Positions 25,794 to 35,169 are shown, numbered from the stretch's first letter. The stretch: 51,887 nucleotides of DNA from Candidatus Tayloriibacteriota bacterium (GCA_903839695.1 CAIMDI010000017.1:1-51887), one strand, 5' to 3'. Made by a program: numbers and translations. The notes: a model not told the origin generated them from the sequence alone.

Positions 25794-26969
25794 ATGAAAA
25801 AACTATTTATTTATTTTGCCATAATAATGCTAGTCATGCCCTTATTATCTAAGGCACAAGCAACAACTTCAGACTCATATAAACTACTCGAGCCACTTCC
25901 ATGTATTCCTGGTACATCTTCTGATGTATCATGCGATAAAAAAATGGTAACAGAAATGAAATTTACCGACTATCTTGGTTATGTTTTCAAATTTGCAATT
26001 GCAATATCTGCTTTTTTGGCTGTTGTTATGATAATTTGGGGAGGTTTTGAAATAATGCTTAGCGAAGCGATACCGTCAAAAATGGATGGTAAGAAAAAAA
26101 TTATTGATGCTATCACAGGCTTATTGATGGTACTATCTTCCTACCTTATTTTAAGAACAATAGATCCTAGACTTGTGCAAATAAATTTAACACTTAAAAA
26201 AGTTGATACTACAAACTTGATTAAAGGTATATCAACTTTCAAGAATTCGGTTGATTCAAAGCTTGTTGCATATAGCACAATCCAACAAAATGAATTGGGT
26301 CAATTAGACATTGATATTTCAAAAAAACAATCAGAAATTGATGATGTTGAAAAAAGACTTAAAGACACAAACTTATCTGAACAAGAAACAAATAACCTTA
26401 AAGAGAGATTAGAAACAGCTAAAGTTTCGAAGAAAGATTTGCTTGCTAAAAAAACAACAAAATCCTTAGAATATGCCTCGACAATATCTTTTAAAAAGAC
26501 ACGTGAACTTATAAACAGCACGGATAATGACTCAAATAATCAGTCGAATATTGATTCAAATATAGAAAACATAACTAAGCAATACGACATACAAATATTT
26601 GAGGCTATGGGAAAAGCCACAAATACAACCCCAGACACAGGGTTAGTTGTCAAACTCAAAAAGCAAAAGGAATATTTTTTGAAACAGATAGATGAGGAGG
26701 TAAAATTAAATGACATTAAAAAAGGTTGTTTAACTAATGATATAGACAGATCTATACCAATACTTGAAAACACAATAGGGGAGATAAACAAAAACAGACT
26801 AACAGAAAACTATTTAGATGGTATAGGTATTGATTCTGATATTTATAATGCGGTCGTTGAGGATAGAATAAACACAATACAGCTAGAAATAAATTTTATC
26901 AGGACTGGAGAGGAAAATTCTAATAACACTGGACAAGACTTAAATAATTATGACCAAGGCATTTTCTAA
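25794..26969 (+). CDS. TrbC/VirB2-like pilin domain with long coiled-coil extension
   Basis: From ATG 25794 the protein has a signal peptide (LFIYFAIIMLVMPLLSKAQ) and two hydrophobic helices (YVFKFAIAISAFLAVVMIIW and IDAITGLLMVLSSYLILRTI) separated by a short polar loop, GGFEIMLSEAIPSKMDGKKK. This is the topology of TrbC/VirB2 pilins in Patescibacteria. Unusually, about 240 residues of charged coiled coil follow (QSEIDDVEKRLKDTNL, then NLKERLETAKVSKK), while classical VirB2 ends after the second helix. An upstream ATG at 25764 overlaps the previous gene and would add a non-signal extension. Confidence 0.75.
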   Translation: MKKLFIYFAIIMLVMPLLSKAQATTSDSYKLLEPLPCIPGTSSDVSCDKKMVTEMKFTDYLGYVFKFAIAISAFLAVVMIIWGGFEIMLSEAIPSKMDGKKKIIDAITGLLMVLSSYLILRTIDPRLVQINLTLKKVDTTNLIKGISTFKNSVDSKLVAYSTIQQNELGQLDIDISKKQSEIDDVEKRLKDTNLSEQETNNLKERLETAKVSKKDLLAKKTTKSLEYASTISFKKTRELINSTDNDSNNQSNIDSNIENITKQYDIQIFEAMGKATNTTPDTGLVVKLKKQKEYFLKQIDEEVKLNDIKKGCLTNDIDRSIPILENTIGEINKNRLTENYLDGIGIDSDIYNAVVEDRINTIQLEINFIRTGEENSNNTGQDLNNYDQGIF

Positions 26970-26971
26970 AA

Positions 26972-26977
26972 TATAAT
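26972..26977 (+). promoter_or_regulatory. -10 promoter element (TATAAT)
   Basis: Perfect TATAAT with 7 bases to ATG 26985 (leaderless). Confidence 0.5.
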
Positions 26978-26984
26978 CAAAAAA

Positions 26985-28286
26985 ATGCGAAAATCTACAC
27001 TTACAATCATCATAATAATATCAGTAGCTGTTATAGCTGCAGGCATGTATTGGTTTTTCTTTTATAATAAAACTGTTACACCAGTAACACCTGTAGCTGG
27101 GGATCAAGGTTTTACTACAATTAACAGAAATCCACCTACATCAAAAGGCGCAACCTCCACCACAACCTCAACAACCACTACAGGTATTACAAAAACAAGC
27201 ACGACCACATCACAATACGGCACAAAGATGAGATTACCAAAACTTCGTCAATTAAGCACAACACCTGTTGCTGGTATGTTTGCAAGTACAACAAAAATAA
27301 AATCATCCGCATTGGCAAGCACAACAATAGACGAAACAATAGTTAGGTTTATTGATAGGGGTGCGGGACATATTTTTCAAGCAAATGATTTGAATTTAGA
27401 TATTGAAAAAATTTCAAATACCACTTTACCTAAAATATATGAAGGGTATTGGAATAAAAATCTCACGGCCATGGTGCTTAGATATCTAAAGGATGATACC
27501 GACTACGTTACAAATTTTTATGCTGAATTACGCAAACCTGCAACATCTACAAACCTTTCAACAACACAGTACGAAATTAAAGGTAAATATCTTTTACAGA
27601 GTATAGATCAGGTTGTTGTATCACCACTTGGAGATAAAATCTTTACTTGGAATATCGAGGGTGGAAATGGTGTTGGTTACTTGTCTTCATTTGATGATAA
27701 AAGTAAAGTAAAACTAATAGACACACCACTTACTCAAATGAATATTGATTGGCAAGATCCATTAAATGTTTCTATGACAACAAAAGGTTCTGGGCTATCG
27801 TCAGGATATTCTTATTTAGTAAATACAAAAACTGGCTCAATAACAAAATTTCTTAGTGGTATAAAAGGTTTATCAGCAAAATACAGCAAAGATTCAAAGA
27901 ATATCATATATTCTAGTGGTGGAAGCACAATAAAAACAAGTGTTTTGGGTACACAAAATTCTACATCTACAGAGGTTATTTTTGGTACCATTGTAGACAA
28001 ATGTGTATGGAGTTCATTAAGAAAAAATGAAGTTTATTGTGCTGTGCCAAATGAAATACCAGAGGGTCTATATCCTGATGATTGGTATAAAGGTAAAGTA
28101 TCCTTTGTAGACAAAATATGGCACCTCGATACAGTAACAGGAGAGGTGCACTTAATCGCCAATCTATCATTGCTTTCTAAAGATCTCATTGACGCAACAC
28201 AACTCACACTAGACCCTAAAGAGAATTATCTGTATTTCATAAACAAACAAGATCTTACACTTTGGTCTCTTGATTTAAATCAGTAA
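26985..28286 (+). CDS. Membrane-anchored beta-repeat protein (last gene of cluster)
   Basis: 433 residues. An N-terminal TM anchor (IIIIISVAVIAAGMYWFFF, about 8-26) is followed by a Thr/Ser-rich linker (TTSTTTTGITKTSTTTSQYG near 60), then an extracytoplasmic region with propeller-like repeats (GDKIFTWNIEGG, YLVNTKTGSITKFLSG, IWHLDTVTGEVHLI, NYLYFINKQDLTLWSLDL). The blades suggest a binding or scaffold role outside the membrane. Exact family unknown. It ends 20 bases from the convergent yidC across an AT-rich palindrome. Confidence 0.65.
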   Translation: MRKSTLTIIIIISVAVIAAGMYWFFFYNKTVTPVTPVAGDQGFTTINRNPPTSKGATSTTTSTTTTGITKTSTTTSQYGTKMRLPKLRQLSTTPVAGMFASTTKIKSSALASTTIDETIVRFIDRGAGHIFQANDLNLDIEKISNTTLPKIYEGYWNKNLTAMVLRYLKDDTDYVTNFYAELRKPATSTNLSTTQYEIKGKYLLQSIDQVVVSPLGDKIFTWNIEGGNGVGYLSSFDDKSKVKLIDTPLTQMNIDWQDPLNVSMTTKGSGLSSGYSYLVNTKTGSITKFLSGIKGLSAKYSKDSKNIIYSSGGSTIKTSVLGTQNSTSTEVIFGTIVDKCVWSSLRKNEVYCAVPNEIPEGLYPDDWYKGKVSFVDKIWHLDTVTGEVHLIANLSLLSKDLIDATQLTLDPKENYLYFINKQDLTLWSLDLNQ

Positions 28287-28306
28287 TAGATTTCGATAAT
28301 AAGTTA

Positions 28307-29035
28307 TTATAGTGGTTGATGTTTACTAATATGTCTTCTTACAACAAGCTCTTGGGCTAGAGTAAATAGACTTCCAACTGTCCAATACAGTGCAACAACG
28401 GCTGCAATTTTGTATGTAAACATAAACACCATAACAGGGAGTACATATTTCATGCTTTTCATCATGTTTTGAGTCATATCTGCCTGTGGAGACGAAGATT
28501 TTTGATTACTACCTGCAGATGCAACAGAAAAATGTAATTGTACATACTGAGCGATAGAGGCAATAATGGCTAAATATATATTTGGTGATCCAACATCTAT
28601 AATACCCAAAAAGTGCATACTAATAGTTGGTACAGAAACAAAGCTGTAAAGTAAGGTTGTTTTTACTACTGGCAAACCAGACCTTATAAAAATAGAGTAC
28701 AGAGCAAAGATAATTGGTATTTGAATAAACAACATAAAGAAGCTTGAAAATGGATTTACTCCTCTTTCTTTATATAAAGCCATTATTTTTAAGGTCTGTT
28801 GTTGTTTGTCTGTAACAGTATTCTTTATTTTATTTAATTCTGGCTCTATTTCTTTCATTCTGACTTGAGTAACAATAGACTTTTTTGAAAGGGGGAAGAG
28901 TATAAGTCTAACAACTATAGTTAAGATAATAACCGCCATACCAGCGTCTACCCAAGGAAAAACATCCATCAAGTAAATAAGACTGTTATAAAGTGGGTTA
29001 AAGACAAAAACATTGTATAAATATGACATATACAA
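28307..29035 (-). CDS. yidC: Membrane protein insertase YidC/Oxa1
   Basis: Inserts membrane proteins alone or with SecYEG. At 242 residues it is a Gram-positive-like short form without a large periplasmic domain. The conserved core is present: IVVRLILFPLSKKSIVTQVR (first core TM with the groove Arg), MALYKERGVNPFSSFFMLF, IQIPIIFALYSIFIRSG, and the C-terminal YKIAAVVALYWTVGSLFTLA. It follows rnpA by 4 bases in the classical order rpmH-rnpA-yidC. The small YidD protein often between them is absent. Confidence 0.93.
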   Translation of the reverse strand: MYMSYLYNVFVFNPLYNSLIYLMDVFPWVDAGMAVIILTIVVRLILFPLSKKSIVTQVRMKEIEPELNKIKNTVTDKQQQTLKIMALYKERGVNPFSSFFMLFIQIPIIFALYSIFIRSGLPVVKTTLLYSFVSVPTISMHFLGIIDVGSPNIYLAIIASIAQYVQLHFSVASAGSNQKSSSPQADMTQNMMKSMKYVLPVMVFMFTYKIAAVVALYWTVGSLFTLAQELVVRRHISKHQPL

Positions 29036-29039
29036 TATT

Positions 29040-29375
29040 CTACTTTAAAAGACCACATTTAACAAAGGCATTTTCTATTTCTTTTTTCAATTCTATTTGC
29101 TTTAATTTCAAGGTTTCTGCTTTTACTACAATAACCACCTTTTGATTTGATATTATATTTGGAATCAAAGCCTCAATAATTGAATAAACTCTTCTTTTCG
29201 TCTTATTCCTTAAAACTGCAGTATTTGCAACCTTTTTTGAAATAGAAATAGCAAAACGACTATGTGTATCACTCATCGACTTACGTATAACAAAATAAGG
29301 TGAATGTGAAATTTCACCTTTTTTTATTATATCCTTAAACAGACGCACCGAAATCCTCTTTGAGCGAGGTAGCAT
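29040..29375 (-). CDS. rnpA: Ribonuclease P protein component
   Basis: Protein subunit assisting RNase P RNA in tRNA 5' maturation. At 111 residues it is a normal length. The RNR-type signature is recognisable as SRFAISISKKVANTAVLRNK, then TKRRVYSIIEA, with a basic N-terminus (MLPRSKRISV). It lies between rpmH and yidC, as in most bacteria. No canonical RNase P RNA is seen in the window. Confidence 0.92.
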   Translation of the reverse strand: MLPRSKRISVRLFKDIIKKGEISHSPYFVIRKSMSDTHSRFAISISKKVANTAVLRNKTKRRVYSIIEALIPNIISNQKVVIVVKAETLKLKQIELKKEIENAFVKCGLLK

Positions 29376-29380
29376 ATGTG

Positions 29381-29515
29381 TTATACAGCTATTTTCTTGC
29401 GTCCTTTTGTTCGACGGCGTCTCAGAACGTTTCTTCCTGTAGAAGATTTTGAACGAACTAGGAAACCATGTGTCTTTGCTCTCTTTCTTTTCTTTGGTTG
29501 ATATGTAAATGACAT
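29381..29515 (-). CDS. rpmH: Large ribosomal subunit protein L34
   Basis: A 44-residue basic protein missed by length cut-offs: it begins [18 protein letters not shown], continues [13 protein letters not shown] and ends [13 protein letters not shown]. The match to L34 is unmistakable (usual length 44-47). A TAGTAT box 7 bases before ATG 29515 predicts a leaderless transcript. It diverges from dnaA and starts the rpmH-rnpA-yidC operon next to the replication origin. Confidence 0.95.
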   Translation of the reverse strand: MSFTYQPKKRKRAKTHGFLVRSKSSTGRNVLRRRRTKGRKKIAV

Positions 29516-29648
29516 AGTTAGAATACTATACATCACGAGGAGAAAAAATTCAAGGACTCAAAGAAAAATTACTATTCCACAGCTTATCAACATGTTTATC
29601 AAGGTTCCACAAGTTTGCTAATTTATAAACAGGTATATAATTGCTTGC
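29516..29648 (+). promoter_or_regulatory. dnaA upstream region: DnaA box and promoter
   Basis: Between divergent rpmH and dnaA. TTATCAACA (29584-29592) is one mismatch from the DnaA box TTATCCACA. TATAAT (29636-29641) lies 7 bases before ATG 29649, so dnaA mRNA is predicted to be leaderless. The box about 50 bases upstream fits autoregulation by DnaA. Confidence 0.6.
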
Positions 29649-30995
29649 ATGAAAGATTATTCAGAATTATGGACACAAGCATTAACAGAAATAGAATTGG
29701 CGGTATCTAAAGCTAATTTCTCTACATGGTTCAATGATACATATATAGTCAAATCAGAAGAGGGGGTTATATTCCTTGGAGTACCAAATTCTTTTATACA
29801 ACAATGGTTATATAAGAAGTTTCACAACACAATTTTAAAATCATTAAGACAGTTAGATGAAAGTGTTAGGGCGTTGGAATACATAATCACAAAAGATTCA
29901 GACAAGAAGCGCTTGGTTGAGAAGAAGGTTCAACAAGTAAGCCCTACTATTTCTATGCCTCTTCATGATTTTTATATAGACAAAGATGACAACCTAAATC
30001 CTAGATATCTCTTTGATTCATTTGTTGTAGGGCCATTCAATGAACTTGCTCATGCAGCCTCAAAAGCTGTAGTAAAGAATCCTGGTTCAACATACAATCC
30101 ATTATTTATATATGGAAACACTGGATTAGGAAAAACCCATCTTATTCAAGCTATCGGTAATCATATAAAAAAAGATTTTCCTCAAAAGAAAGTTTTTTAT
30201 TTAACATCGGAACGTTTTGGTTCAGAATACTTTTCATCTTTGCAAACAAATAGCGCTCAGAAGTTTAAGGAGAAATATAGAAAATATGATGTTATTATCA
30301 TGGACGATGTTCAATTCTTTGCTAGTAAGGAGAAATTTCAAGAAGAGCTTTTTCACTTATTTGAAACTTTCTATCAATCAAATCGTCAATTGGTTTTTTC
30401 TTCTGATAAACATCCCAATTTCATACCAGGCCTTGAAAACAGACTAAAATCTCGTTTTGTTGCTGGAATGATTATAGATATACCAACCCCAGACCAAGAA
30501 TCAAAATTAGCCATAATTAGGGCTAAAAGCTTAAATAATAATATCGAATTAAACGAGGAAATACTTAATTTTCTTACCTTAAGTATTGAAAGTAATGTTA
30601 GAGAGATAGAGGGTACAATAAACGCAATCGCCTGCCAAACACAATTAAAAAATAGACCTTTATCTCTATTAGAAATTAAAAGTCTTATCAAAAACAATAC
30701 CAAACCTAAGAAAAATATTTCAGTTAAAGATGTTATTAAACTTATTACAGGATTTTATAATATTTCTGAAGATAGTATTTTTGATAAAACAAGAAAAAAA
30801 GAAGTTGTTAGGCCAAGGCAAATCATAATGTACATACTTCGTGAAGATTTTAATTTATCATTTCCTTCAATTGGAGAGAAGTTGGGTGGTAGGGATCATA
30901 CAACAGTTATTCATTCATGTGAAAAGGTTAAAGAGGATTTAAAAACAAATCCTATATTAATAGGGGAGATATCACAAATAAGAGCTATGTTATAA
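29649..30995 (+). CDS. dnaA: Chromosomal replication initiator DnaA
   Basis: Origin-binding AAA+ initiator. Domain I spans about 1-80 (ALTEIELAVSKANFSTWF). The AAA+ domain begins YNPLFIYGNTGLGKTHLIQA (Walker A near 155) and has Walker B VIIMDDVQFFA, sensor VFSSDKHPNF and arginine-finger region LENRLKSRFVAGM. Domain IV ends with the DnaA signature GGRDHTTVIHSCEKV. At 448 residues it is normal. It starts the dnaA-dnaN-DciA-like row. Confidence 0.97.
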   Translation: MKDYSELWTQALTEIELAVSKANFSTWFNDTYIVKSEEGVIFLGVPNSFIQQWLYKKFHNTILKSLRQLDESVRALEYIITKDSDKKRLVEKKVQQVSPTISMPLHDFYIDKDDNLNPRYLFDSFVVGPFNELAHAASKAVVKNPGSTYNPLFIYGNTGLGKTHLIQAIGNHIKKDFPQKKVFYLTSERFGSEYFSSLQTNSAQKFKEKYRKYDVIIMDDVQFFASKEKFQEELFHLFETFYQSNRQLVFSSDKHPNFIPGLENRLKSRFVAGMIIDIPTPDQESKLAIIRAKSLNNNIELNEEILNFLTLSIESNVREIEGTINAIACQTQLKNRPLSLLEIKSLIKNNTKPKKNISVKDVIKLITGFYNISEDSIFDKTRKKEVVRPRQIIMYILREDFNLSFPSIGEKLGGRDHTTVIHSCEKVKEDLKTNPILIGEISQIRAML

Positions 30996-31233
30996 AACTG
31001 TTAATAATTGTGGGAAAACTGTGAAGAAAATTGTTTATCCTGTTAATAAAAAACACTAAAACAAAACAAATTAACAAAAAATTTAAATTAAAAAATACTT
31101 ATTAAATACTATGAGAATTTTATCCACAAAATCACATCAAATAATAAGCCTTAATATAAGGATATAAAATAGTTATCACCATATCCACAGGACTAATAGT
31201 AATAATAAATTATTTATATAATAATCAAACAAA
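30996..31233. other. Probable replication origin (oriC) between dnaA and dnaN
   Basis: 238 gene-free bases with a perfect DnaA box TTATCCACA (31120-31128), a near box ATATCCACA (31181-31189) and weaker ones (TTATCACCA 31173-31181; minus-strand TTTCCCACA and TTCTTCACA near 31009-31026). A very AT-rich stretch (about 31075-31110) could be the unwinding element. The location beside dnaA and dnaN is the commonest for bacterial origins. Confidence 0.7.
31217..31222 (+). promoter_or_regulatory. -10 box of dnaN
   Basis: TATAAT ending 11 bases before ATG 31234. It predicts a leader of about 5 bases. Confidence 0.45.
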
Positions 31234-32340
31234 ATGAAAATTGAATGTGTACAAGAAAAAATAAAAGAAGCAGTAGGGTTAGCTGAAAGGGTAGCTGGCA
31301 AGCATATGACTCTTCCAGTACTTTCTTGTTTACTTTTAGATGCAACATCAAAAAATAATTTAATAATAAAATCAACAAATCTTGATTTGGGTATTGAAAT
31401 TTCTATACCAGCAAAAATAGACGAGGTTGGTATGGTTGCAGTTCCATCACAAATACTAAAATCTTTTATTGAAAGCGTCACAGCTGAAGATAAAAGTATA
31501 AAACTAGTAACTGATCAAAATAATTTAAAAGTAGTCACTGCGCGCAGTTCTGGGTCAATCAAGACTATAATAGCTGACGACTTCCCAAGTATTCCTAGAA
31601 TCACAGATGGTAATAAATTCTATTTAAATGGAAGTGATTTTGCTAGAGGATTGAAATCGGTTTGGTATAGTTCATCTGTTTCTAGTATTAAACCTGAGCT
31701 TTCAAGTGTTTATGTGTATTGCGACGGTGATTTTGTTGTTTTTGTTGCTACAGATGCATTTAGATTGGCCGAAAAAAGAATAAAAATTAAAAAAACAAAA
31801 GATTTTGGACAAATACTTATTCCTTTTAAGAATGTTCCTGAAATTATAAGGATACTAGAGAATATAAATGATGAAATTGAAGTTAATTTAGATAAAAACC
31901 AAATTTCCTTTACCTATAAAGGTATATTTCTTGTTTCTAGAGTAGTAGATGGTGTTTTTCCTGATTATAAACAGATTATCCCCAAGAGTAGTAGTACAGA
32001 AGTTATTGTTCTTAAACAAGACTTATTAAACGCACTTAAAATATCAAATATATTTTCTGATAAATTTAATCAAATTAATTTTAAAATAAATCCAAGTGGT
32101 AAGATTTGTGAAATAAAAACGAAAAATAATGATGTTGGGGAAAACAATACGAGTTTAGACTCCACGATAACAGGGGAGCCAATAGAGATAAATTTTAATT
32201 ATAAATATATAGTTGATTGTTTTCAGTCTATAGAATCCGATAGTCTTACTATTTACTTCAATGGAATGACTAAACCTATGATTATTTCTCCTATTTCAGA
32301 CAGCACATTTAGATATTTAGTTATGCCAATGAATAAATAA
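31234..32340 (+). CDS. dnaN: DNA polymerase III sliding clamp (beta)
   Basis: Ring-shaped processivity factor. 368 residues arranged as three clamp folds. Landmarks are the start MKIECVQEKIKEAVGLAERV, LPVLSCLLLDA, the middle VATDAFRLAEKRI (hydrophobic cleft region) and the C-terminal FRYLVMPMNK, which resembles the usual YLVMPMRL end and forms part of the partner-binding pocket. It follows the putative origin. Confidence 0.96.
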   Translation: MKIECVQEKIKEAVGLAERVAGKHMTLPVLSCLLLDATSKNNLIIKSTNLDLGIEISIPAKIDEVGMVAVPSQILKSFIESVTAEDKSIKLVTDQNNLKVVTARSSGSIKTIIADDFPSIPRITDGNKFYLNGSDFARGLKSVWYSSSVSSIKPELSSVYVYCDGDFVVFVATDAFRLAEKRIKIKKTKDFGQILIPFKNVPEIIRILENINDEIEVNLDKNQISFTYKGIFLVSRVVDGVFPDYKQIIPKSSSTEVIVLKQDLLNALKISNIFSDKFNQINFKINPSGKICEIKTKNNDVGENNTSLDSTITGEPIEINFNYKYIVDCFQSIESDSLTIYFNGMTKPMIISPISDSTFRYLVMPMNK

Positions 32341-32342
32341 TT

Positions 32343-32591
32343 ATGAAAGGAATAGGAAATTTACTAGATAAATTCAAATCCATTGCCGTTCAAGAAATAA
32401 ATAAAAGAGTTTTTATTGTAGAAATAATAAAAAATAAAATTGGCGTTGATATAAAAATGGAGGACATTTCTATTAAAGACGGAATTGTGAGTATTAAAGT
32501 AAAATCAATAGTTAAAAATCAGATTTTTATAAAAAAACAGGCCTTAATTAAGGAAATATCTAAAAAGATTAATATAATTGATATTAATTAA
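32343..32591 (+). CDS. DciA/DUF721-like small protein
   Basis: 82 residues, 2 bases after dnaN. The pattern IVSIKVKSIVKNQIFIKKQALIKEIS...INIIDIN resembles the KH-like DUF721/DciA core (xLxVxVxSxxxxxxLxxxxxxLLxxIN...xxDIRx). DciA recruits or loads the replicative helicase, and its position after dnaA-dnaN supports the call. The protein is shorter than typical DciA and the match is by pattern only. Confidence 0.55.
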   Translation: MKGIGNLLDKFKSIAVQEINKRVFIVEIIKNKIGVDIKMEDISIKDGIVSIKVKSIVKNQIFIKKQALIKEISKKINIIDIN

Positions 32592-32607
32592 GTATTTTGT
32601 ATAAATT

Positions 32608-35154
32608 TTATTGAGAAATCATTATATCAACAGAAGCTTCTGTTCTATTGTAAACAGAGTCATAGGATATTATTTTTATAGAATTTCTATTTGGAAGAAT
32701 GTCACCAATATCAGTAGGTATAAAGCTTAAAGACGAAGGATCTCTTTCATTAGACAATACATATTTATTATTAATATATAATTCAGATTTTTTTAAAGGA
32801 TATTTTCCTGTGTATTCAAGTTTTATGGTTAATCTAGAATTAATACTTACAGATTCATCTTGAATAGGGGACTTTATGGATATTTTAGGCATATTTGCCT
32901 CTACGTGAATATCATCAGTTTCTTTTGGTATGGTATAAGTTGTTGTTTCTTTAAAATTAGGATTATTTTTTTGCCATTCATCAAACCATTTTCTAACACC
33001 ATATTCCCAGTATTCAAATTGACCTTCTTTTTTAGGATCAGATGGAATATCTCCAGTAGGATTGTCTTTATCTACCCAATTTAATATTGTGTGAACACTA
33101 GGAAATACAACTTCTTCTGTGGTTTGTTGAGGTGTAAGGTTTGTAGCAACTTTTTTTGATATAGAATCAATTTTATAAGAAACACCACCTTTCCATATTC
33201 CACGTAGCACAGGTTTTGTGTCAATATTTATTGGATCTGGTTTTTTGAATGATTCTTTTGGAAACATATCATTGATTTCTGTCATAAATGCACCCCATAC
33301 AGGAACAATTACTAGTCCGGCAACCTTTTTTATCATGGGTGTATTGTCGTTTTTACCAGCCCAAGCACCAACTACAATATTTGGTGTATAGCCTTCAACC
33401 CATACATCTCTATAGTCATTTGTTGTTCCTGTTTTTATTGCCACCTGCCTACCAAGACCGTTTATTATAGGGTTAAGGCTAGAGGTTCTTACAGAAGGAT
33501 CAGATAAAATGTCAGAAATTTGTCTTACTGGTTGTGGTGGAATAACCTGAACAGGGTTTATTGTTGGTTCTTCCAAAACAACACCTTTTGAATCTTCAAT
33601 TCTTAAAATAGAACGATAAGGATTTCTTATTCCATCATTTGCAAAAACACCATAAGCACTAGTTAAATCTAATAATGAAACCTCTCCACCCCCGAGAACA
33701 AGTGTTAAACCGTATTTATTGGGATCCTTAAGGCTGGTAATACCCATAGCTTCAGCGGTATTCATGGCTTCTTTTATCCCTACAAGATATAGTGCTTTAA
33801 CAGCTGGAATATTCCTAGATCTAGCTAGGGCCATTCTAATACTCTCCGGACCTTCATATAAACCATCAAAATCCTCGGGAGAATAACAAACCTTTTCCGG
33901 ATTAGCTTTTGGATCTTTGGGTTTACCCTCAACAGTGCAATTTGTTGAAAATTCGGTTTTTGTATCGAATAAAACAGTTTCAGGATTATATCCTTTCATA
34001 AAAGCAGTGGCATAGACGAATGGTTTGAATGTTGATCCTGGTTGTCTATATGCTGTTGAAATGTTGAAATTACCTTGAATTTTTTTATCAAAATAATCTC
34101 TTGATCCGACCATTGTTAATATATCACCAGTTTTAGGGTCAATAGCTATCATTGCTGTATTACTAGCGTTAAATGAAGATTCAAGTGTAGGAGCAAAGTT
34201 TGTTATTACCTTTTCTGCTTTTTCTTGCATTCTGTAATCGAGAGTTGTTATAACTTTTAGACCACCTTCTTCTACAACCGCTTCACCATATTTGCTTACT
34301 AAATAATCTTTCACATATAAGGAAAAATGGGGAGCCCTTATTCCTGTTGTGTTTTTCTCCAAAAAGACAACTTCCTGTTTTAATGCTGCCTGATACTCGT
34401 CCTCATTTATAAAGTTGTTTTCTTTCATCTTTAATAACACAAGTTTTTGTCTGGCATCTAGAGAGTTTTTGTTTTTTCCATATGGTGAGTAAAAGGTTGG
34501 GGCTTGAGGTATAGCACCGAGATATGCCGCCTCAGCCAAAGTTACATCTTTTGCAGATTTTCCAAAAAAAGTTTTACTAGCTTCTTCAACTCCGTAAACA
34601 CTTCCACCATATGGAGTATCGTTTAAATAGGTATCTAATATTTGATCTTTTGTAAGTACCTTTTCTAGTTTAATAGCCAAAACCCATTCTTTAAGTTTTC
34701 TTGTTATGGTTTGGTCTTTTGTAAGAATTGAGTTTTTTATTACTTGCTGAGTTATAGTCGAACCTCCTTGTTTTGGTCCTGATCCAGGTGTTATGTCGGC
34801 AAGAATCGCGCGAAATATTGCTGTTGGTTTTATTCCGATATGCTGATAAAACTCATTATCTTCTATTGCTATTGTTGCATTCTTAATGTCTTTAGAAATA
34901 TCATCAAAAGCAATAATCGTTCTTTTTGTGTCATTGTGAATATTATATAAAAGTATTTGTCCTGTTCTGTCAAAAATTTTTGTTGATTGAGATACCTTTC
35001 TGGCTTCAAATGCGCTTAAGTCTGGTATTTGTAGGGAAGAAAACCATAATATAGCGATACCAGAACAAAGAAAAAACCCTGAAAACATAACAAGCACAAA
35101 TATTTTTGTTAGTTTACCAAATGATGTGTTAAAAAATTTTCTTCTTTTTGGCAT
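32608..35154 (-). CDS. Class A penicillin-binding protein (PBP1a type)
   Basis: Bifunctional peptidoglycan glycosyltransferase/transpeptidase of 848 residues. An N-terminal TM (FVLVMFSGFFLCSGIAILWF) precedes the GT51 domain, with catalytic Glu in TIAIEDNEFYQHIG, then QGGSTITQQVIKN and the KVLTKDQILDTYLN helix. The transpeptidase has SxxK in GSTFKPF near 373, SRNIP and KTGT near 571. The C-terminal 200 residues add an all-beta, Ig-like segment (SIKSPIQDESVSINSRLTIK). It is convergent with the DciA-like gene and divergent from tyrS. Confidence 0.95.
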   Translation of the reverse strand: MPKRRKFFNTSFGKLTKIFVLVMFSGFFLCSGIAILWFSSLQIPDLSAFEARKVSQSTKIFDRTGQILLYNIHNDTKRTIIAFDDISKDIKNATIAIEDNEFYQHIGIKPTAIFRAILADITPGSGPKQGGSTITQQVIKNSILTKDQTITRKLKEWVLAIKLEKVLTKDQILDTYLNDTPYGGSVYGVEEASKTFFGKSAKDVTLAEAAYLGAIPQAPTFYSPYGKNKNSLDARQKLVLLKMKENNFINEDEYQAALKQEVVFLEKNTTGIRAPHFSLYVKDYLVSKYGEAVVEEGGLKVITTLDYRMQEKAEKVITNFAPTLESSFNASNTAMIAIDPKTGDILTMVGSRDYFDKKIQGNFNISTAYRQPGSTFKPFVYATAFMKGYNPETVLFDTKTEFSTNCTVEGKPKDPKANPEKVCYSPEDFDGLYEGPESIRMALARSRNIPAVKALYLVGIKEAMNTAEAMGITSLKDPNKYGLTLVLGGGEVSLLDLTSAYGVFANDGIRNPYRSILRIEDSKGVVLEEPTINPVQVIPPQPVRQISDILSDPSVRTSSLNPIINGLGRQVAIKTGTTNDYRDVWVEGYTPNIVVGAWAGKNDNTPMIKKVAGLVIVPVWGAFMTEINDMFPKESFKKPDPINIDTKPVLRGIWKGGVSYKIDSISKKVATNLTPQQTTEEVVFPSVHTILNWVDKDNPTGDIPSDPKKEGQFEYWEYGVRKWFDEWQKNNPNFKETTTYTIPKETDDIHVEANMPKISIKSPIQDESVSINSRLTIKLEYTGKYPLKKSELYINNKYVLSNERDPSSLSFIPTDIGDILPNRNSIKIISYDSVYNRTEASVDIMISQ

Positions 35155-35160
35155 TTAGAA

Positions 35161-35169
35161 ATTTTATCA
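35161..35169 (-). promoter_or_regulatory. Extended -10 promoter of the PBP gene (TGATAAAAT)
   Basis: TGA + TAAAAT on the minus strand with 6 bases to ATG 35154 (leaderless). Confidence 0.6.
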
